DNA of 64,000 nt from Mesorhizobium australicum WSM2073 (GTDB lineage: Bacteria > Pseudomonadota > Alphaproteobacteria > Rhizobiales > Rhizobiaceae), in the NCBI RefSeq assembly GCF_000230995.2, contig NC_019973.1:1302001-1366000 (forward strand), written 5' to 3'. The position numbers and the translations under genes were made by a program. Of the stretch, positions 47,365 through 57,018 are shown one piece after another (position 1 is the stretch's first letter; each line of letters begins with the position of its first letter). The notes below the pieces were generated by a model. That model saw nothing but the letters and a program-made list of their open reading frames with translations. It had not been told where the DNA came from and ran no database searches.

Positions 47365-47586
47365 TTAGAGACCGAAACCTTCGAAGCGCTTCTTGAACTT
47401 CGACAAGCGGCCGCCGCGGTCGAGCAGGGTCTGCTGGCCGCCGGTCCAGGCCGGGTGGGTGGTCGGGTCGATATCGAGGTTCATCGTATCGCCTTCCTTG
47501 CCCCAGGTCGAACGGGTCGTGTATTCGGTGCCGTCGGTCATGACGACCTTGATGGTGTGGTAGTCGGGATGGATTGCGCTCTTCAT
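47365..47586 (-). CDS. rpmE: 50S ribosomal protein L31
   Basis: Ribosomal protein bL31, 73 residues: [60 protein letters not shown]. There are no cysteines, so it is the zinc-free form; no second L31 paralogue is visible here. GGAACAG precedes the ATG. It has its own terminator and diverges from an ABC transporter gene across 205 bases. Confidence 0.97.
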   Translation of the reverse strand: MKSAIHPDYHTIKVVMTDGTEYTTRSTWGKEGDTMNLDIDPTTHPAWTGGQQTLLDRGGRLSKFKKRFEGFGL

Positions 47587-47791
47587 GGCTCTGTTCCTGG
47601 CTTGCCGGCGCGGCGGACGGGCATAAGCCTGCGTCGATGCGCCTCTTTTTAAAACTCGAAGCCGCAGCTATTGAGGAGCCGCGGCTTCTAAAACGGTCGG
47701 CGTGCCTATACATCAGCCGGAATTGAATCACAAGGCCGCGGCAAGCGCATATTGAGGCGCATAGGCTGAAGTGGCTAGAGGAAACACCGAG

Positions 47792-49591
47792 ATGGTGCAA
47801 TCAAGCAGCGCAGACGAGCGCCGACGCTCGCTCAAGCCGCTCAGGCGCCTGTTTCCGTATATCGCCGGATATCGCACGCTGGTCATCGGCGCCCTTATCT
47901 CACTGGCCATCGCGGCGGCAACGACATTGGCACTGCCGCTGGCCGTCCGGCGCATGATCGACCACGGTTTCTCGTCGGCCAGCACCACCTTCATCGCCGA
48001 ATATTTCGGCGCCCTCGTGGCGATGGCCGCCGTGCTGGCCGCGGCGTCGGCCGGCCGTTATTACTTCGTCATCACGCTCGGCGAGCGCGTCGTCGCCGAC
48101 ATCAGGCGCGATGTCTTTGCCCATGTGACGACGCTGTCGCCTGCCTTCTTCGACACCGCCCAGTCGGGGGAAATCGTGTCACGGCTCGCCGCCGACACCA
48201 CGCAGGTCAAGTCGGCGGTAGGCGCCACCGCTTCGGTGGCGCTGCGCAATGTCATCCTCGGCCTCGGCGCGGTGGGCATGATGGTCGTCACCAGCCCGAA
48301 ACTCTCCGGCCTGGTCATCGGGGCGATCCCCGTGATCGTGCTGCCGCTGGTCGCCTTCGGCCGCTCGGTGCGGCGCAAGTCAAGGCAGGCCCAGGACACG
48401 CTTGCCGACGCGACGGCCTATGCCAGCGAGCAGATCGGCGCGGTGCGCACGCTGCAGGCCTTCACCAATGAGAGACTGGTCACCGGACGATTCTCGGGCG
48501 CGGTGGAAGCGGCCTTCGAGGCAGCGCGCGCTTCGATCTTCGCGCGCTCCTTCCTCACCTTCTTTGCCATCTTCACCATTTTCTCCTCGGTCGTGGCGGT
48601 GCTGTGGTTCGGCTCGCGCGACGTGCTCGACGGCACGATATCGCCTGGCACGCTTGGCCAATTCCTCCTTTATTCGGTGTTCGCCGCTGGCGCGCTCGGC
48701 GCGCTGTCGGAAGTCTGGGGCGAACTCGCGCAAGCCGCAGGTGCCGCCGAACGGCTGACCGAGATTCTGGCCGAGACGCCGGCAATCCAGGCGCCGGCCG
48801 ATCCGAAGCCGCTGCCGGCGGTTGCCAAGGGCGCGATCGTCTTCGAGAATGTGTCCTTCTCCTATCCGGCGAGGCCCGATCGCGCCGCCGTCCACGGCCT
48901 GAGTTTTCAAGTCATGCCCGGCGAGACGGTCGCCATCGTCGGCCCCTCGGGTGCCGGCAAGAGCACGGTGTTCTCGCTGATCCTGCGCTTCTACGATCCG
49001 GAAACCGGCAAGATCCTGATCGACGGCGTCGATGTGCGCGAGGCCGATCCCGTCGTGGTCAGGCAGCGCATCGCCATCGTGCCGCAGGACGTCACCATCT
49101 TCGCGGCGAGCGCGCGCGACAATATCGGCTTCGGCCGGCCAGGCGCCAGCGAGGCCGAGATCGAGGCCGCGGCCAAGGACGCACTGGCCGACGAGTTTAT
49201 CCTCAGGCTCGAGAACGGCTATGACAGCCAGGTCGGCGAGCGTGGCGTGACGCTGTCCGGCGGCCAGCGCCAGCGTGTGGCGATTGCACGTGCCATCCTG
49301 CGCGACGCGCCGATCCTGCTGCTCGACGAGGCCACCTCGGCCCTCGACGCCGAAAGCGAGACGCTGGTGCAGACCGCGCTCGAGCGGCTGATGCGGGGGC
49401 GCACCACCATCGTCATCGCCCACCGGCTGGCGACGGTGCTGAAGGCCAACAGGATCCTGGTCATGGATGGCGGCCGCATCGTCGAGGAAGGCACGCATCA
49501 GAGCCTGGTCGCCAAGGGTGGCATCTATGCCAGGCTCGCCAAGCTGCAGTTCGAGACCGGCGCCAGCGCCTTCAGGGGCGCGGCGGAGTAG
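47792..49591 (+). CDS. ABC transporter, fused permease and ATPase (MsbA-like)
   Basis: A 599-residue half-size exporter: six-helix ABC type 1 membrane domain (about 20-310) followed by the ATPase domain with Walker A GPSGAGKSTVFS (about 392), signature LSGGQRQRVAIARAIL, Walker B ILLLDEATSALDAES and the H-loop VIAHRLATV. The ATG at 47792 has AGAGGAA 8 bases upstream; an in-frame GTG at 47771 is the alternative. It resembles lipid A or multidrug exporters, but the substrate is not known. It is convergent with the M32 peptidase gene. Confidence 0.93.
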   Translation: MVQSSSADERRRSLKPLRRLFPYIAGYRTLVIGALISLAIAAATTLALPLAVRRMIDHGFSSASTTFIAEYFGALVAMAAVLAAASAGRYYFVITLGERVVADIRRDVFAHVTTLSPAFFDTAQSGEIVSRLAADTTQVKSAVGATASVALRNVILGLGAVGMMVVTSPKLSGLVIGAIPVIVLPLVAFGRSVRRKSRQAQDTLADATAYASEQIGAVRTLQAFTNERLVTGRFSGAVEAAFEAARASIFARSFLTFFAIFTIFSSVVAVLWFGSRDVLDGTISPGTLGQFLLYSVFAAGALGALSEVWGELAQAAGAAERLTEILAETPAIQAPADPKPLPAVAKGAIVFENVSFSYPARPDRAAVHGLSFQVMPGETVAIVGPSGAGKSTVFSLILRFYDPETGKILIDGVDVREADPVVVRQRIAIVPQDVTIFAASARDNIGFGRPGASEAEIEAAAKDALADEFILRLENGYDSQVGERGVTLSGGQRQRVAIARAILRDAPILLLDEATSALDAESETLVQTALERLMRGRTTIVIAHRLATVLKANRILVMDGGRIVEEGTHQSLVAKGGIYARLAKLQFETGASAFRGAAE

Positions 49592-49641
49592 CAGGTTCAG
49601 TTCGCCTCGGCGTAACGAAAATTGTCGTCCCAGGCGGCATC

Positions 49642-51126
49642 TCAGCCGCCGTAGCGCTGCCTCAAATGGTTGACGAAATGCTTCGCGTTGAGCTTTTCGC
49701 CGGTGGCGCGCTCAAGCAGGTCCGGCGTCGACCAGCGCGACCCCTGCGACCAGATTTTCTCGCGGCGCCAACCGTTGATCGCCTCGAAATTCCCCTTTGC
49801 AAGGTCTTCGTCGGCTGAAGGACGCTCGCGCGTCAGCGCGGCCCATTGCTGCGCCGCCATCATCGCGCCCAGCGTATAGGACGGGAAATAACCGAAGGCG
49901 GCACCCGGCCAATGGACGTCCTGCATCGGCCCGTCGGCGGGGTTGTCGATGGTCGAGAGACCAAGATAGTCGCGCATCCTGGCATCCCAGGCTTCGGGCA
50001 AATCAGCCACTTCGAGGCTGCCCGAAACAAGCTCCTGCTCCAGTTCGTAGCGAAGGATGACGTGCAAGGGATAGGTCACCTCGTCGGCGTCGACGCGGAT
50101 CAGGCCACGTTCGACACGATGCACATGCGGCAGGATATCGTCGAGCGACCAGGCTTCGCCGAGATGCTTCTCCACCACCGGCAGCGCCCAGCGCCAGAAG
50201 GCAGGATTGCGCCCGATCTGCTTTTCGACGAACAGGCTCTGGCTCTCATGCACGGCCATGCCGCGGGCCTTGCCGAGCGGCCAGTGCGCCCACGCCTTGG
50301 GCAGGTTCTGTTCGTAGAGCGCATGACCGGTCTCGTGCAGCACGCCCATCAGCGCCGACAGGAAATCCGAGGTCTTGTAGCGCGTGGTGATGCGCACGTC
50401 GCTGGGCACGCCGCCGCAGAACGGATGGTGCGATACCGACAGTGAGCCGTGCGTCAGGTCGAAGCCGACCGCCGCCATCATGGCAAGGCCGAGTTCGCGC
50501 TGCCGGTCGATGGCATAGGTACCCGAAAGCGGCTTCAGCGGATGCTTGCGCAGCCGCGCTTCCTGGATCGCCAGCGCCTCCGGCATGAAGCCCTTGAGGA
50601 AGGCCTTGAGGTCGGCGAAGACGGGCGTGATGTCGGCCGTGCGATTGCCGGGATCGTATTGTTCCATCAGCGCGTCATAGGGGGCAAGGCCGAGCACGTC
50701 GGAGCGCAGGGCGGCCTCGTCGCGCACCAGCGCCACCACGCCTTCAAGCGCCGGCTGAAAACCCGCCCAATCGTTCTTGGCGCGCAGGGCGCGCCACAAT
50801 TGCTCGCAGCGCATGCGCGCCGTCGTCTGGCGCTCGACGAATTCGACCGGCAGGCAGGTCAGGTTGGTGTATTGCCGCCGCAGCTCGGCGAGAGCCGCCC
50901 GCTGCTCATCGTCCAATTCCTCGCCTTCGGCCGCGGCGATCCAGTCCGGTATTTCCGGCGCGGTCGCCCTGGTGTGATACATGCCGGCAAGGGCCGCCAT
51001 CGCCTTGGCGCGCTTCTCGCCACCGCCGACGGCCATGTGGGTCGCCTCATCGGCGCCGAGGATGGCCAGCGCGTGCTCAAGCGCTTCGAGCTTGCGGCCG
51101 AGATCGTCGAGTTTGTGAAAGGACAT
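49642..51126 (-). CDS. M32 family metallocarboxypeptidase
   Basis: A 494-residue thermostable-carboxypeptidase-1-type enzyme. The zinc motif HETGH lies in ALMGVLHETGHALYEQNLPK (about 262), with the downstream ligand region HESQSLFVEKQIGRNPAFWR and HVHRVERGLIRVDADEVTYP, all typical of M32. It trims C-terminal residues from peptides in the cytoplasm. The ATG at 51126 begins the conserved MSFHKLDDLGRKLEALE; the open frame further upstream is not family-like. A hairpin at 49633-49650 covers the stop codon. Confidence 0.94.
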   Translation of the reverse strand: MSFHKLDDLGRKLEALEHALAILGADEATHMAVGGGEKRAKAMAALAGMYHTRATAPEIPDWIAAAEGEELDDEQRAALAELRRQYTNLTCLPVEFVERQTTARMRCEQLWRALRAKNDWAGFQPALEGVVALVRDEAALRSDVLGLAPYDALMEQYDPGNRTADITPVFADLKAFLKGFMPEALAIQEARLRKHPLKPLSGTYAIDRQRELGLAMMAAVGFDLTHGSLSVSHHPFCGGVPSDVRITTRYKTSDFLSALMGVLHETGHALYEQNLPKAWAHWPLGKARGMAVHESQSLFVEKQIGRNPAFWRWALPVVEKHLGEAWSLDDILPHVHRVERGLIRVDADEVTYPLHVILRYELEQELVSGSLEVADLPEAWDARMRDYLGLSTIDNPADGPMQDVHWPGAAFGYFPSYTLGAMMAAQQWAALTRERPSADEDLAKGNFEAINGWRREKIWSQGSRWSTPDLLERATGEKLNAKHFVNHLRQRYGG

Positions 51127-51268
51127 GGCGGCTTCCGTGGTTGGGGACGGGGCGAAAAGACACCAACGCAAAAGCATTGGCAACCCTCGGATACCATCCG
51201 GCAGATGCAGCTTGCGCAAGCGAGGTTGGGCATGAAATGCTGCCGGCGATGGATGAAGGGGGAGCAGA

Positions 51269-51622
51269 ATGATCGGCAACATCCTGGTCGGGCTGGTGGC
51301 CTTGATCCATGTCTACATCGTCTATCTCGAGATGGTGCTTTGGGACACGCCGCGCGGGCACAAGACATTCCGCCTGACGCCGGAATTCGCCGGCGCCTCC
51401 AAAGTGCTCGCCGCCAATCAGGGTCTCTATAACGGCTTTCTCGCCGCCGGCCTAATCTGGGGGCTTTACCTCGGCGCCGCCGGTTTCCAGGTCGAGGTCT
51501 TCTTCCTGTTGTGCGTGACCATTGCCGGTCTCTATGGCGCGGCGACGGTCGGCCGCAAGATCCTGTACATCCAAACCGTGCCGGCGGTGGTCGCCCTGGT
51601 CGCGGCCTGGCTCGGTTGGTAG
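51269..51622 (+). CDS. DUF1304 family membrane protein
   Basis: A 117-residue membrane protein with four hydrophobic segments, matching DUF1304: ILVGLVALIHVYIVYLEMVL, LAANQGLYNGFLAAGLIWGL, VEVFFLLCVTIAGLYGAATV and VPAVVALVAAWLGW. No biochemical role is known. A GGGGAG ribosome site lies 9 bases upstream. It is divergent from the M32 gene. Confidence 0.88.
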   Translation: MIGNILVGLVALIHVYIVYLEMVLWDTPRGHKTFRLTPEFAGASKVLAANQGLYNGFLAAGLIWGLYLGAAGFQVEVFFLLCVTIAGLYGAATVGRKILYIQTVPAVVALVAAWLGW

Positions 51623-51723
51623 GCAGGATGGGCTGGTAAGGAAAAAAAGGACGCCAGCGGGATTGGGTTCCCGAAGGCGTCAATGGGTCCCTTCCCCGAG
51701 GAGGTTTCCAGGCCGGAATAGCC

Positions 51724-52149
51724 TCAGCCGTTCGGATAGTTTCCGCCGTCGGCGCCATCACCCATCAGGAAACCGCTGCCGGTGTCGATCATCAGGCGTT
51801 GATCCACATTGTCGAGCCGGCGCAGCAGGTCATGGTATTGCGCGGCCGGGATCCTGCCGTGATCCGACGCGGCTATCCTCTCGGCGACCTGACTGATGCG
51901 GGCGGTGCGCATTTCCAGGCGCTCCGCGACGGCCGGGGTGATGTGGTTGGCTTGCCTGGCGTCGACGATGCCCTGATGAACACCCTGGACCTGCTGAACG
52001 AGCGCCTCGACACGGGGGCCTGCCATGTCGGTGGGGGCGGTCGCGTCGAGAGCACCCTTGTGGTGGCCCGCGGCATAGGCGCCGGCGAGCGGGACGGCAA
52101 TGAGAATTGCGGCAAGCGTTGCAGTCTTGAGAGATGCTGATGAGCGCAT
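51724..52149 (-). CDS. Small secreted protein of unknown function
   Basis: A 141-residue protein with a signal peptide (ATLAAILIAVPLAGAYAAG). The mature part is helical (VEALVQQVQGVHQGIVDARQ, RIAASDHGRIPAAQYHDLLR, RLDNVDQRLMIDTG) and ends in a Gly/Asp/Asn-rich tail. It has no cysteines. No family is recognised; a periplasmic location is expected. Confidence 0.75.
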   Translation of the reverse strand: MRSSASLKTATLAAILIAVPLAGAYAAGHHKGALDATAPTDMAGPRVEALVQQVQGVHQGIVDARQANHITPAVAERLEMRTARISQVAERIAASDHGRIPAAQYHDLLRRLDNVDQRLMIDTGSGFLMGDGADGGNYPNG

Positions 52150-52400
52150 GGTGTGCTTCCTCCTGCTGGGAAGGGAGAGCGGCCGCGCCGCCTCGCCTTC
52201 CGACCATTTCGGGTCGTCCAGTCCCGTCGCGTCGCGATGGGAGGCATCGCCGGCGGTTCTCGGCCCTGCGCAGCAAGCTAGGAGCGCTTCGGCGCGAAGT
52301 GTAATTAAAAAAAGATAATCTTTTCAGGCCTTGCCGGCGGATGCCTGCGCCCTAGAGTTGAGCCGGCGAACAATTTCGCGTGAGTTCGCGTGATGATGGA

Positions 52401-53432
52401 TCAACGTTCGGTGAGCTTCAGTTCAATGCGGCGGTTCTTGTTGCGCGCCTCTTCGGTGTCGGCGGGATCGAGCGGCTGGAATTCCCCGAAGCCGGCGGCG
52501 ACGAGCCGGTTAGCCGGCACGCCATTCTCGATCAGGAACTTGACCACCGAGGTCGAGCGCGCCGTCGACAGTTCCCAATTGTCGCGATAACGGCCGTTGC
52601 CGGACAGCGGCTTGTTGTCGGTGTGGCCGTCCACGCGCAGCACCCAGTTGATCTCCGGCGGGATCTCTTTCTGCAGTTCGATGATGGCGTCGGCGAGCTT
52701 CTTCATCTCGACCTTGCCGGCATCGTTGATCACTTCGGATCCGGTCGGGAACAGAACCTCCGACTGGAACACGAAGCGGTCGCCGACGATGCGGATGTTC
52801 TCGCGATCGGCCAGGATTTCGCGCAGACGTCCGAAGAAATCGGAGCGGTAGCGGTTCAGTTCCTGCACACGCTGCGCCAGCGCCACGTTCAGGCGACGGC
52901 CGAGATCGGCGATCTTGGTGTTGGAATCGCGGTCGCGCGTTTCGGAGACGTTGAGGGCATCCTCGAGCGCGCCGATCTGCTTGCGCAATGCCGCGATCTG
53001 CTGGTTGAGGATCTCGACCTGGCTCAGCGCCTGCTGGCTGATCTGGCGCTGGCTGTCCAGTTCGCCGCCCAGCGCCGCGGCTCGCTGGTTGGCGGCGTCG
53101 CCGGCACCCGCACCCTGCGCCAGCAACTGTTCGAGCCGGCTCTTCTCCGCCTCCGCCGCCGACAGCGACGCCTGCAGGTTGGCCAGCGAATCGTCCTTGT
53201 CCTGTGCCGTCGAGCGCTCCAGCGCCAGAAGCTGGGTCAGTTCGTTGATCTGCGAATTGAGGCGCGACAGCGCTGTATCCTTGCCGGAGATTTCGCGCCC
53301 GAGCAGGAACTGCGCCAACACGAAGACGGTGAGCAGGAACATGATGGCGAGCAACAGCGTCGACAGCGCGTCGACGAAGCCCGGCCAATAGTCGATGCGG
53401 CGATCGGTACGCCGGCCCCTGGCAAGCGCCAT
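52401..53432 (-). CDS. MotB/OmpA-like peptidoglycan-binding stator subunit
   Basis: A 343-residue inner-membrane protein with one N-terminal helix (YWPGFVDALSTLLLAIMFLL, containing a membrane Asp at about residue 20 as in MotB), a coiled coil (about 50-200) and a C-terminal OmpA-like domain (about 215-340; VDGHTDNKPLSGNGRYRDNW, LSTARSTSVVKFLIE, NRRIELKLTER). It should pair with the MotA/TolQ-like protein encoded 1 base upstream in transcription order to form a proton-driven complex anchored to peptidoglycan. No flagellar genes are nearby, so a flagellar role is unlikely. Confidence 0.9.
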   Translation of the reverse strand: MALARGRRTDRRIDYWPGFVDALSTLLLAIMFLLTVFVLAQFLLGREISGKDTALSRLNSQINELTQLLALERSTAQDKDDSLANLQASLSAAEAEKSRLEQLLAQGAGAGDAANQRAAALGGELDSQRQISQQALSQVEILNQQIAALRKQIGALEDALNVSETRDRDSNTKIADLGRRLNVALAQRVQELNRYRSDFFGRLREILADRENIRIVGDRFVFQSEVLFPTGSEVINDAGKVEMKKLADAIIELQKEIPPEINWVLRVDGHTDNKPLSGNGRYRDNWELSTARSTSVVKFLIENGVPANRLVAAGFGEFQPLDPADTEEARNKNRRIELKLTER

Positions 53433-53433
53433 G

Positions 53434-54459
53434 CTAGTGCACCCCGGGCTTCTTCAGCGCGTCGGCGATCTTTTCCAGCGTGTTGCGCATCGCCTTTTGT
53501 TCGTCCGACTGGGCTTCGACCCAGTCGCGCATGATCTGCTGTTCGGAGCGCATGTTCTTGACCAAGCCGGAAATGCCGTCGGCGAGATTGGCCATGGCGG
53601 TGGCGACGCGCGGGTTGGAGCCGCCGCCATTCTCCTGCATGCTGCGCAGCCGCTCCGACAGGACGCGGATCTCGTCGGAAGAGTCGGCCTTGGCCGGGTC
53701 GGAAACGACGATGTCGGACGACAGATCCGTGACCGAGGACAGCCAGTTCTCGAGCTCGGTGTAGAAACGTGTCTGGGCGCGGCCGGCCTGCAAGTCGAGG
53801 AAGCCGAGCACGAGCGAGCCGGAGAGGCCGAACAGCGAGGACGAGAAGGCCGTGCCCATGCCGGCCAGCGGCGCCGACAAGCCCTGTTTCAGCGAATCGA
53901 GCACCGCGGCGGCGTCACCCGTGCCGGGATCGAGCGATTCGATGGTCTCGCGGATCGAGCCGATCGTATTCAGCAGGCCCCAGAAAGTGCCAAGCAGGCC
54001 GAGGAACACCAAAAGGCCCACAAGGTAGCGCGAGGTGTCGCGGCTTTCGTCGAGGCGGGTGGCGATGGAATCGAGCATTGTGCGCATCGATGAGGTCGAA
54101 AAGGCCATGGACGAGGAACGGCCGATCATCGCCTTCATCGGCGCCAGCAGCACCGGTTCGGTGGTTTCGGAGCCGGCTCGGAAAGAGTTGACCCAGCGGA
54201 CCTCGCGAAACAGCCGCCCGACCTGCGTGAAGGCCAGCAGGATACCGACGACGAGCACGCCGACGATCAGGCCGTTAAGGCCGGGGTTGGTGACGAAAGC
54301 GGTGGTGACCTGGCGGGTCAGGATGGCGGCGATGAAAGCGACGATGGCCAGGAAGATGACCATGGTCAGCAGGAAGACCTGCGGACTGGACAGTTTATGC
54401 GGGTCGTAGATCAGCACGTCGGAGCGCCTGCCCATGCCGAAGGATCTGAGAAAAGCCAT
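53434..54459 (-). CDS. MotA/TolQ/ExbB-like proton channel subunit
   Basis: A 341-residue membrane protein from ATG 54459 (a TTG 25 codons upstream is possible). Hydrophobic segments lie at about 25-50 and 58-80, then a pair at about 145-168 and 190-225: YLVGLLVFLGLLGTFWGLLN and GLSAPLAGMGTAFSSSLFGL, the MotA/TolQ/ExbB signature. The C-terminal about 100 residues are helical and soluble. With the OmpA-domain neighbour it forms a predicted ion-driven stator complex. What it drives is unknown. It is probably cotranscribed with the downstream gene (1-base gap). Confidence 0.9.
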   Translation of the reverse strand: MAFLRSFGMGRRSDVLIYDPHKLSSPQVFLLTMVIFLAIVAFIAAILTRQVTTAFVTNPGLNGLIVGVLVVGILLAFTQVGRLFREVRWVNSFRAGSETTEPVLLAPMKAMIGRSSSMAFSTSSMRTMLDSIATRLDESRDTSRYLVGLLVFLGLLGTFWGLLNTIGSIRETIESLDPGTGDAAAVLDSLKQGLSAPLAGMGTAFSSSLFGLSGSLVLGFLDLQAGRAQTRFYTELENWLSSVTDLSSDIVVSDPAKADSSDEIRVLSERLRSMQENGGGSNPRVATAMANLADGISGLVKNMRSEQQIMRDWVEAQSDEQKAMRNTLEKIADALKKPGVH

Positions 54460-54585
54460 CCGTGCCCCGTTTCCGATGCCGCTGCCGCTGCCGCCGATCA
54501 CGTAGTTGGCAACTCTAAACGGAATTATGACCAAATTGAATGGTGCTTGGCAATATTGCCACAGGCGGCCTTTGGAGCCGGCGCA

Positions 54586-55272
54586 TCAGAGGCGGTTGAT
54601 GACGAGGCAGTCGACCATGGCCGCCAAATGCAGGCCGGCGCCGGTGACGACGAAGCCGTGCCACAGTGCGTTGTGGAAGCGCAGCGCCTTCCAGGCGAAG
54701 AAAATCACGCCGCAGGAATAGACGACGCCCCCGGCGACGATGAGCACGATCGACGTGGTCGGCAGCGTCTCGACGAGCGGCTTGACGAGAACGATGCCGC
54801 TCCAGCCGATGGCAAGATAGAAGACGATCGCCAGCCTGTCGAAACGGCCGGGGAAAAACACCTTGATGGCAATGCCCGTTGCGGCCGCGGCCCAGACCAG
54901 GACGATCATCCAGCGCGCCAGCGCAGAGTTTCCCAACTGGGCGAGAAAGGGTGTGTAGGTGGCGGCGATCAAGAGATAGATAGCGGCATGATCGAAGCGC
55001 CGCAGGATCCATTTCGCGGGCGAGGTCACCGGCCACAGATTGTAGGTCAGCGATAGCGAGAGCACGGTGAGCAGCGACACGACATAGAAGGCGGCGGCGA
55101 TATATTCGCCAGGCCCGACCCGGAAGGCAGCGAGCGCCAGCAGTGCCGAACCGGCCGCGATCGCCAGCACGATCCCGATAGCATGGACGATCCCGTCGGC
55201 GATCATCTCGGCGCGCGAATAGTGCCAGCGTCCGATGAACGGAATCTCGATCTGTGGCGGGGTGTTGGTCAT
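54586..55272 (-). CDS. Hemolysin III family membrane protein (YqfA/TrhA)
   Basis: A 228-residue seven-helix membrane protein of the PAQR/hemolysin III family. Characteristic positions are AEMIADGIVHAIGIVLAIAA (about 20), LTYNLWPVTSPAKWILRRFD, HAAIYLLIAATYTPF and ALWHGFVVTGAGLHLAAMVD near the C-terminus, which carry the conserved His/Asp/Ser set. Members are linked to membrane fluidity rather than true hemolysis. Confidence 0.93.
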   Translation of the reverse strand: MTNTPPQIEIPFIGRWHYSRAEMIADGIVHAIGIVLAIAAGSALLALAAFRVGPGEYIAAAFYVVSLLTVLSLSLTYNLWPVTSPAKWILRRFDHAAIYLLIAATYTPFLAQLGNSALARWMIVLVWAAAATGIAIKVFFPGRFDRLAIVFYLAIGWSGIVLVKPLVETLPTTSIVLIVAGGVVYSCGVIFFAWKALRFHNALWHGFVVTGAGLHLAAMVDCLVINRL

Positions 55273-55407
55273 CTATCGTCCTGCATCACCCCATATCTGG
55301 GCAACCGACGGACAGTATTTCAAGCTTTGTTTGCGGTTTTACGACTGCGCGCTTTGCCTTGACGCAATGCCAGATGCAAAACCGCGAACATTTTTTCCGG
55401 AATTGCT

Positions 55408-56208
55408 TCAGCGCGGCGGGAGCGGCTTTTTCACCGTCTTCAGCAATGCGCGCTGGATGATCTCGTTGCCGGCGACGACCGTGCCGGTGTCCAGCATGTC
55501 CTGTCCGCCATCCATGTCGGAGGCGAAGCCGCCCGCTTCGCGGATCAAGAGCAGGCCGGCGGCCATGTCCCAGGCCGACAGGCCCACTTCCCAGAAGCCG
55601 TCCATGCGGCCGGCGGCGACATAGGCAAGATCGAGCGAGGCGGAGCCCATGCGGCGGACGCCGGAGACCTCGGCCATGACGTTGCGCAGTTCGACCAGGA
55701 AATTGCCGTGATGGCCGCGGCCGAGATGCGGCACGCCGCAGCCGATCACCGTGTCGACAAGCTTGGTGCGGCCGGCAACGCGCAGGCGCCGATCATTCAT
55801 GAAGGCGCCGCCGCCGCGCTCGGTGGTGTAGAGCTCGTCCATGGCGGGATTGTAGACGACCCCCGCCACGATCTGGCCCTGGCGCTCCAGTGCGATCGAG
55901 ACGGCGAAAAGCGGGATGCCGTGCAGGAAATTGGTGGTGCCGTCGAGCGGGTCGACGATCCAGCGGTGCTGGCTGTCATCGCCGGCGACGGCGCCGCGCT
56001 CTTCCATCAGGAAGCCGTAGCCAGGACGTGCCTTCGACAGTTCGGCGAAAACGATGTCCTCGGCCTTGCGGTCGGCCTGGCTGACATAGTCGCCGGGGCC
56101 CTTCATCGAGACTTGCAGGTTCTGGACCTCGCCGAAGTCGCGCGACAGCGAGCGGCCGGCCTTCATTGCGGCCTGGACCATGACGTTGAGGAGGGCTGAG
56201 CGTGCCAT
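55408..56208 (-). CDS. suhB: Inositol monophosphatase family protein
   Basis: A 266-residue Mg-dependent phosphatase. Metal-binding motifs: the EERGA variant in FLMEERGAVAG (about 68), WIVDPLDGTTNFLHGIPLFA (about 88) and WDMAAGLLLIREAGG (about 213). The activity is myo-inositol-1-phosphate hydrolysis; E. coli SuhB also joins rRNA antitermination complexes. It is 89 bases from efp on the same strand, with a palindromic repeat in the gap. Confidence 0.93.
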   Translation of the reverse strand: MARSALLNVMVQAAMKAGRSLSRDFGEVQNLQVSMKGPGDYVSQADRKAEDIVFAELSKARPGYGFLMEERGAVAGDDSQHRWIVDPLDGTTNFLHGIPLFAVSIALERQGQIVAGVVYNPAMDELYTTERGGGAFMNDRRLRVAGRTKLVDTVIGCGVPHLGRGHHGNFLVELRNVMAEVSGVRRMGSASLDLAYVAAGRMDGFWEVGLSAWDMAAGLLLIREAGGFASDMDGGQDMLDTGTVVAGNEIIQRALLKTVKKPLPPR

Positions 56209-56246
56209 AGTGCTTCTTCCTGGTGCGGCGCTTTAAATTCTGTCTC

Positions 56247-56299
56247 GATGCATGCCGGCGACCCAAACCGGGGCCGCTTCCGGGCGACATGCATGCATC
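56247..56299. repeat. Palindromic repeat, second ATGCATG-type copy
   Basis: GATGCATG (56247-56254) and CATGCATC (56292-56299) flank a core with AAACCGGGG and GGGCGACATGCAT, matching the order of the element at 6331. The right arm overlaps the efp stop codon (56298-56300). It lies between efp and the suhB start. Confidence 0.65.
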
Positions 56300-56864
56300 A
56301 GTCGGCGCGGCGCACGTAAGTGATTTCGTTGGTGTCGACGATGATGCGTTCGCCGGCACCGATGAAGGGTGGCACCAGCACGCGAATGCCATTTTCCAGC
56401 ACCGCCGGCTTGTAGGAGGATGCCGCCGTCTGGCCCCTCACCACGGGATCCGCCTCGGTGATGGTCAGCGTCACGTAATCGGGCAGCGAAATGCCGATCG
56501 GCCGCTCCTCGTAGAGCTGAACCGTCACCATCATGCCGTCCTGCAGGAACGCGGCACGGTCGCCGACGAAATCCTTGTTCAGTTCGAGCTGCTCGTAGCT
56601 TTGGGTGTCCATGAACACCAGCGCGTCGTCCTGCTCATAGAGGAAGGAGAAGTCCTTCAGGTCCAGCCGGATCTGCTCGACCGTCTCGGCCGAGCGGAAG
56701 CGCTCGTTGAGCTTGGTGCCGTTGATGAGGTTCTTCAGCTCAACCTGGTTGTAGGCGCCGCCCTTGCCGGGCTTGACGGTGTTGGTCCTGACCGCCACCC
56801 AGAGGCCGCCATCGTGTTCGATGACGTAGCCGGGGCGGATTTCGTTGCCATTGATCTTGGCCAT
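56298..56864 (-). CDS. efp: Elongation factor P
   Basis: EF-P rescues ribosomes stalled on polyproline. The 188-residue protein has three beta domains: [40 protein letters not shown] and a C-terminal OB-like part ([34 protein letters not shown]). Lys34 lies in KPGKGGAY, the site lysylated by EpmA/EpmB in many proteobacteria; those enzymes are not in this window. The ATG at 56864 is the conserved start. The stop codon is overlapped by a palindromic repeat. Confidence 0.96.
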   Translation of the reverse strand: MAKINGNEIRPGYVIEHDGGLWVAVRTNTVKPGKGGAYNQVELKNLINGTKLNERFRSAETVEQIRLDLKDFSFLYEQDDALVFMDTQSYEQLELNKDFVGDRAAFLQDGMMVTVQLYEERPIGISLPDYVTLTITEADPVVRGQTAASSYKPAVLENGIRVLVPPFIGAGERIIVDTNEITYVRRAD

Positions 56865-57018
56865 GATGATGGGATCCGGGATGCTGCCAACGGCCGGGCC
56901 ATTGGTATGGGATGTTCGCCGTGACAGGCGATTTAAGGCTCCAAGACCACAAATCGCCCGGAGAGGCAAGGGAGGGCGGGTTGCGGCTGAGCAAGGGGGC
57001 CGGTTCCGCCTACCGCCA

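Noticed and set aside
52401..54459. Zorya-type defence system (ZorA/ZorB)
   Set aside because: The MotA-like and OmpA-domain pair resembles ZorA/ZorB in outline, but no ZorC, ZorD or ZorE-like gene (helicase or nuclease) is adjacent and the flanks are housekeeping genes.
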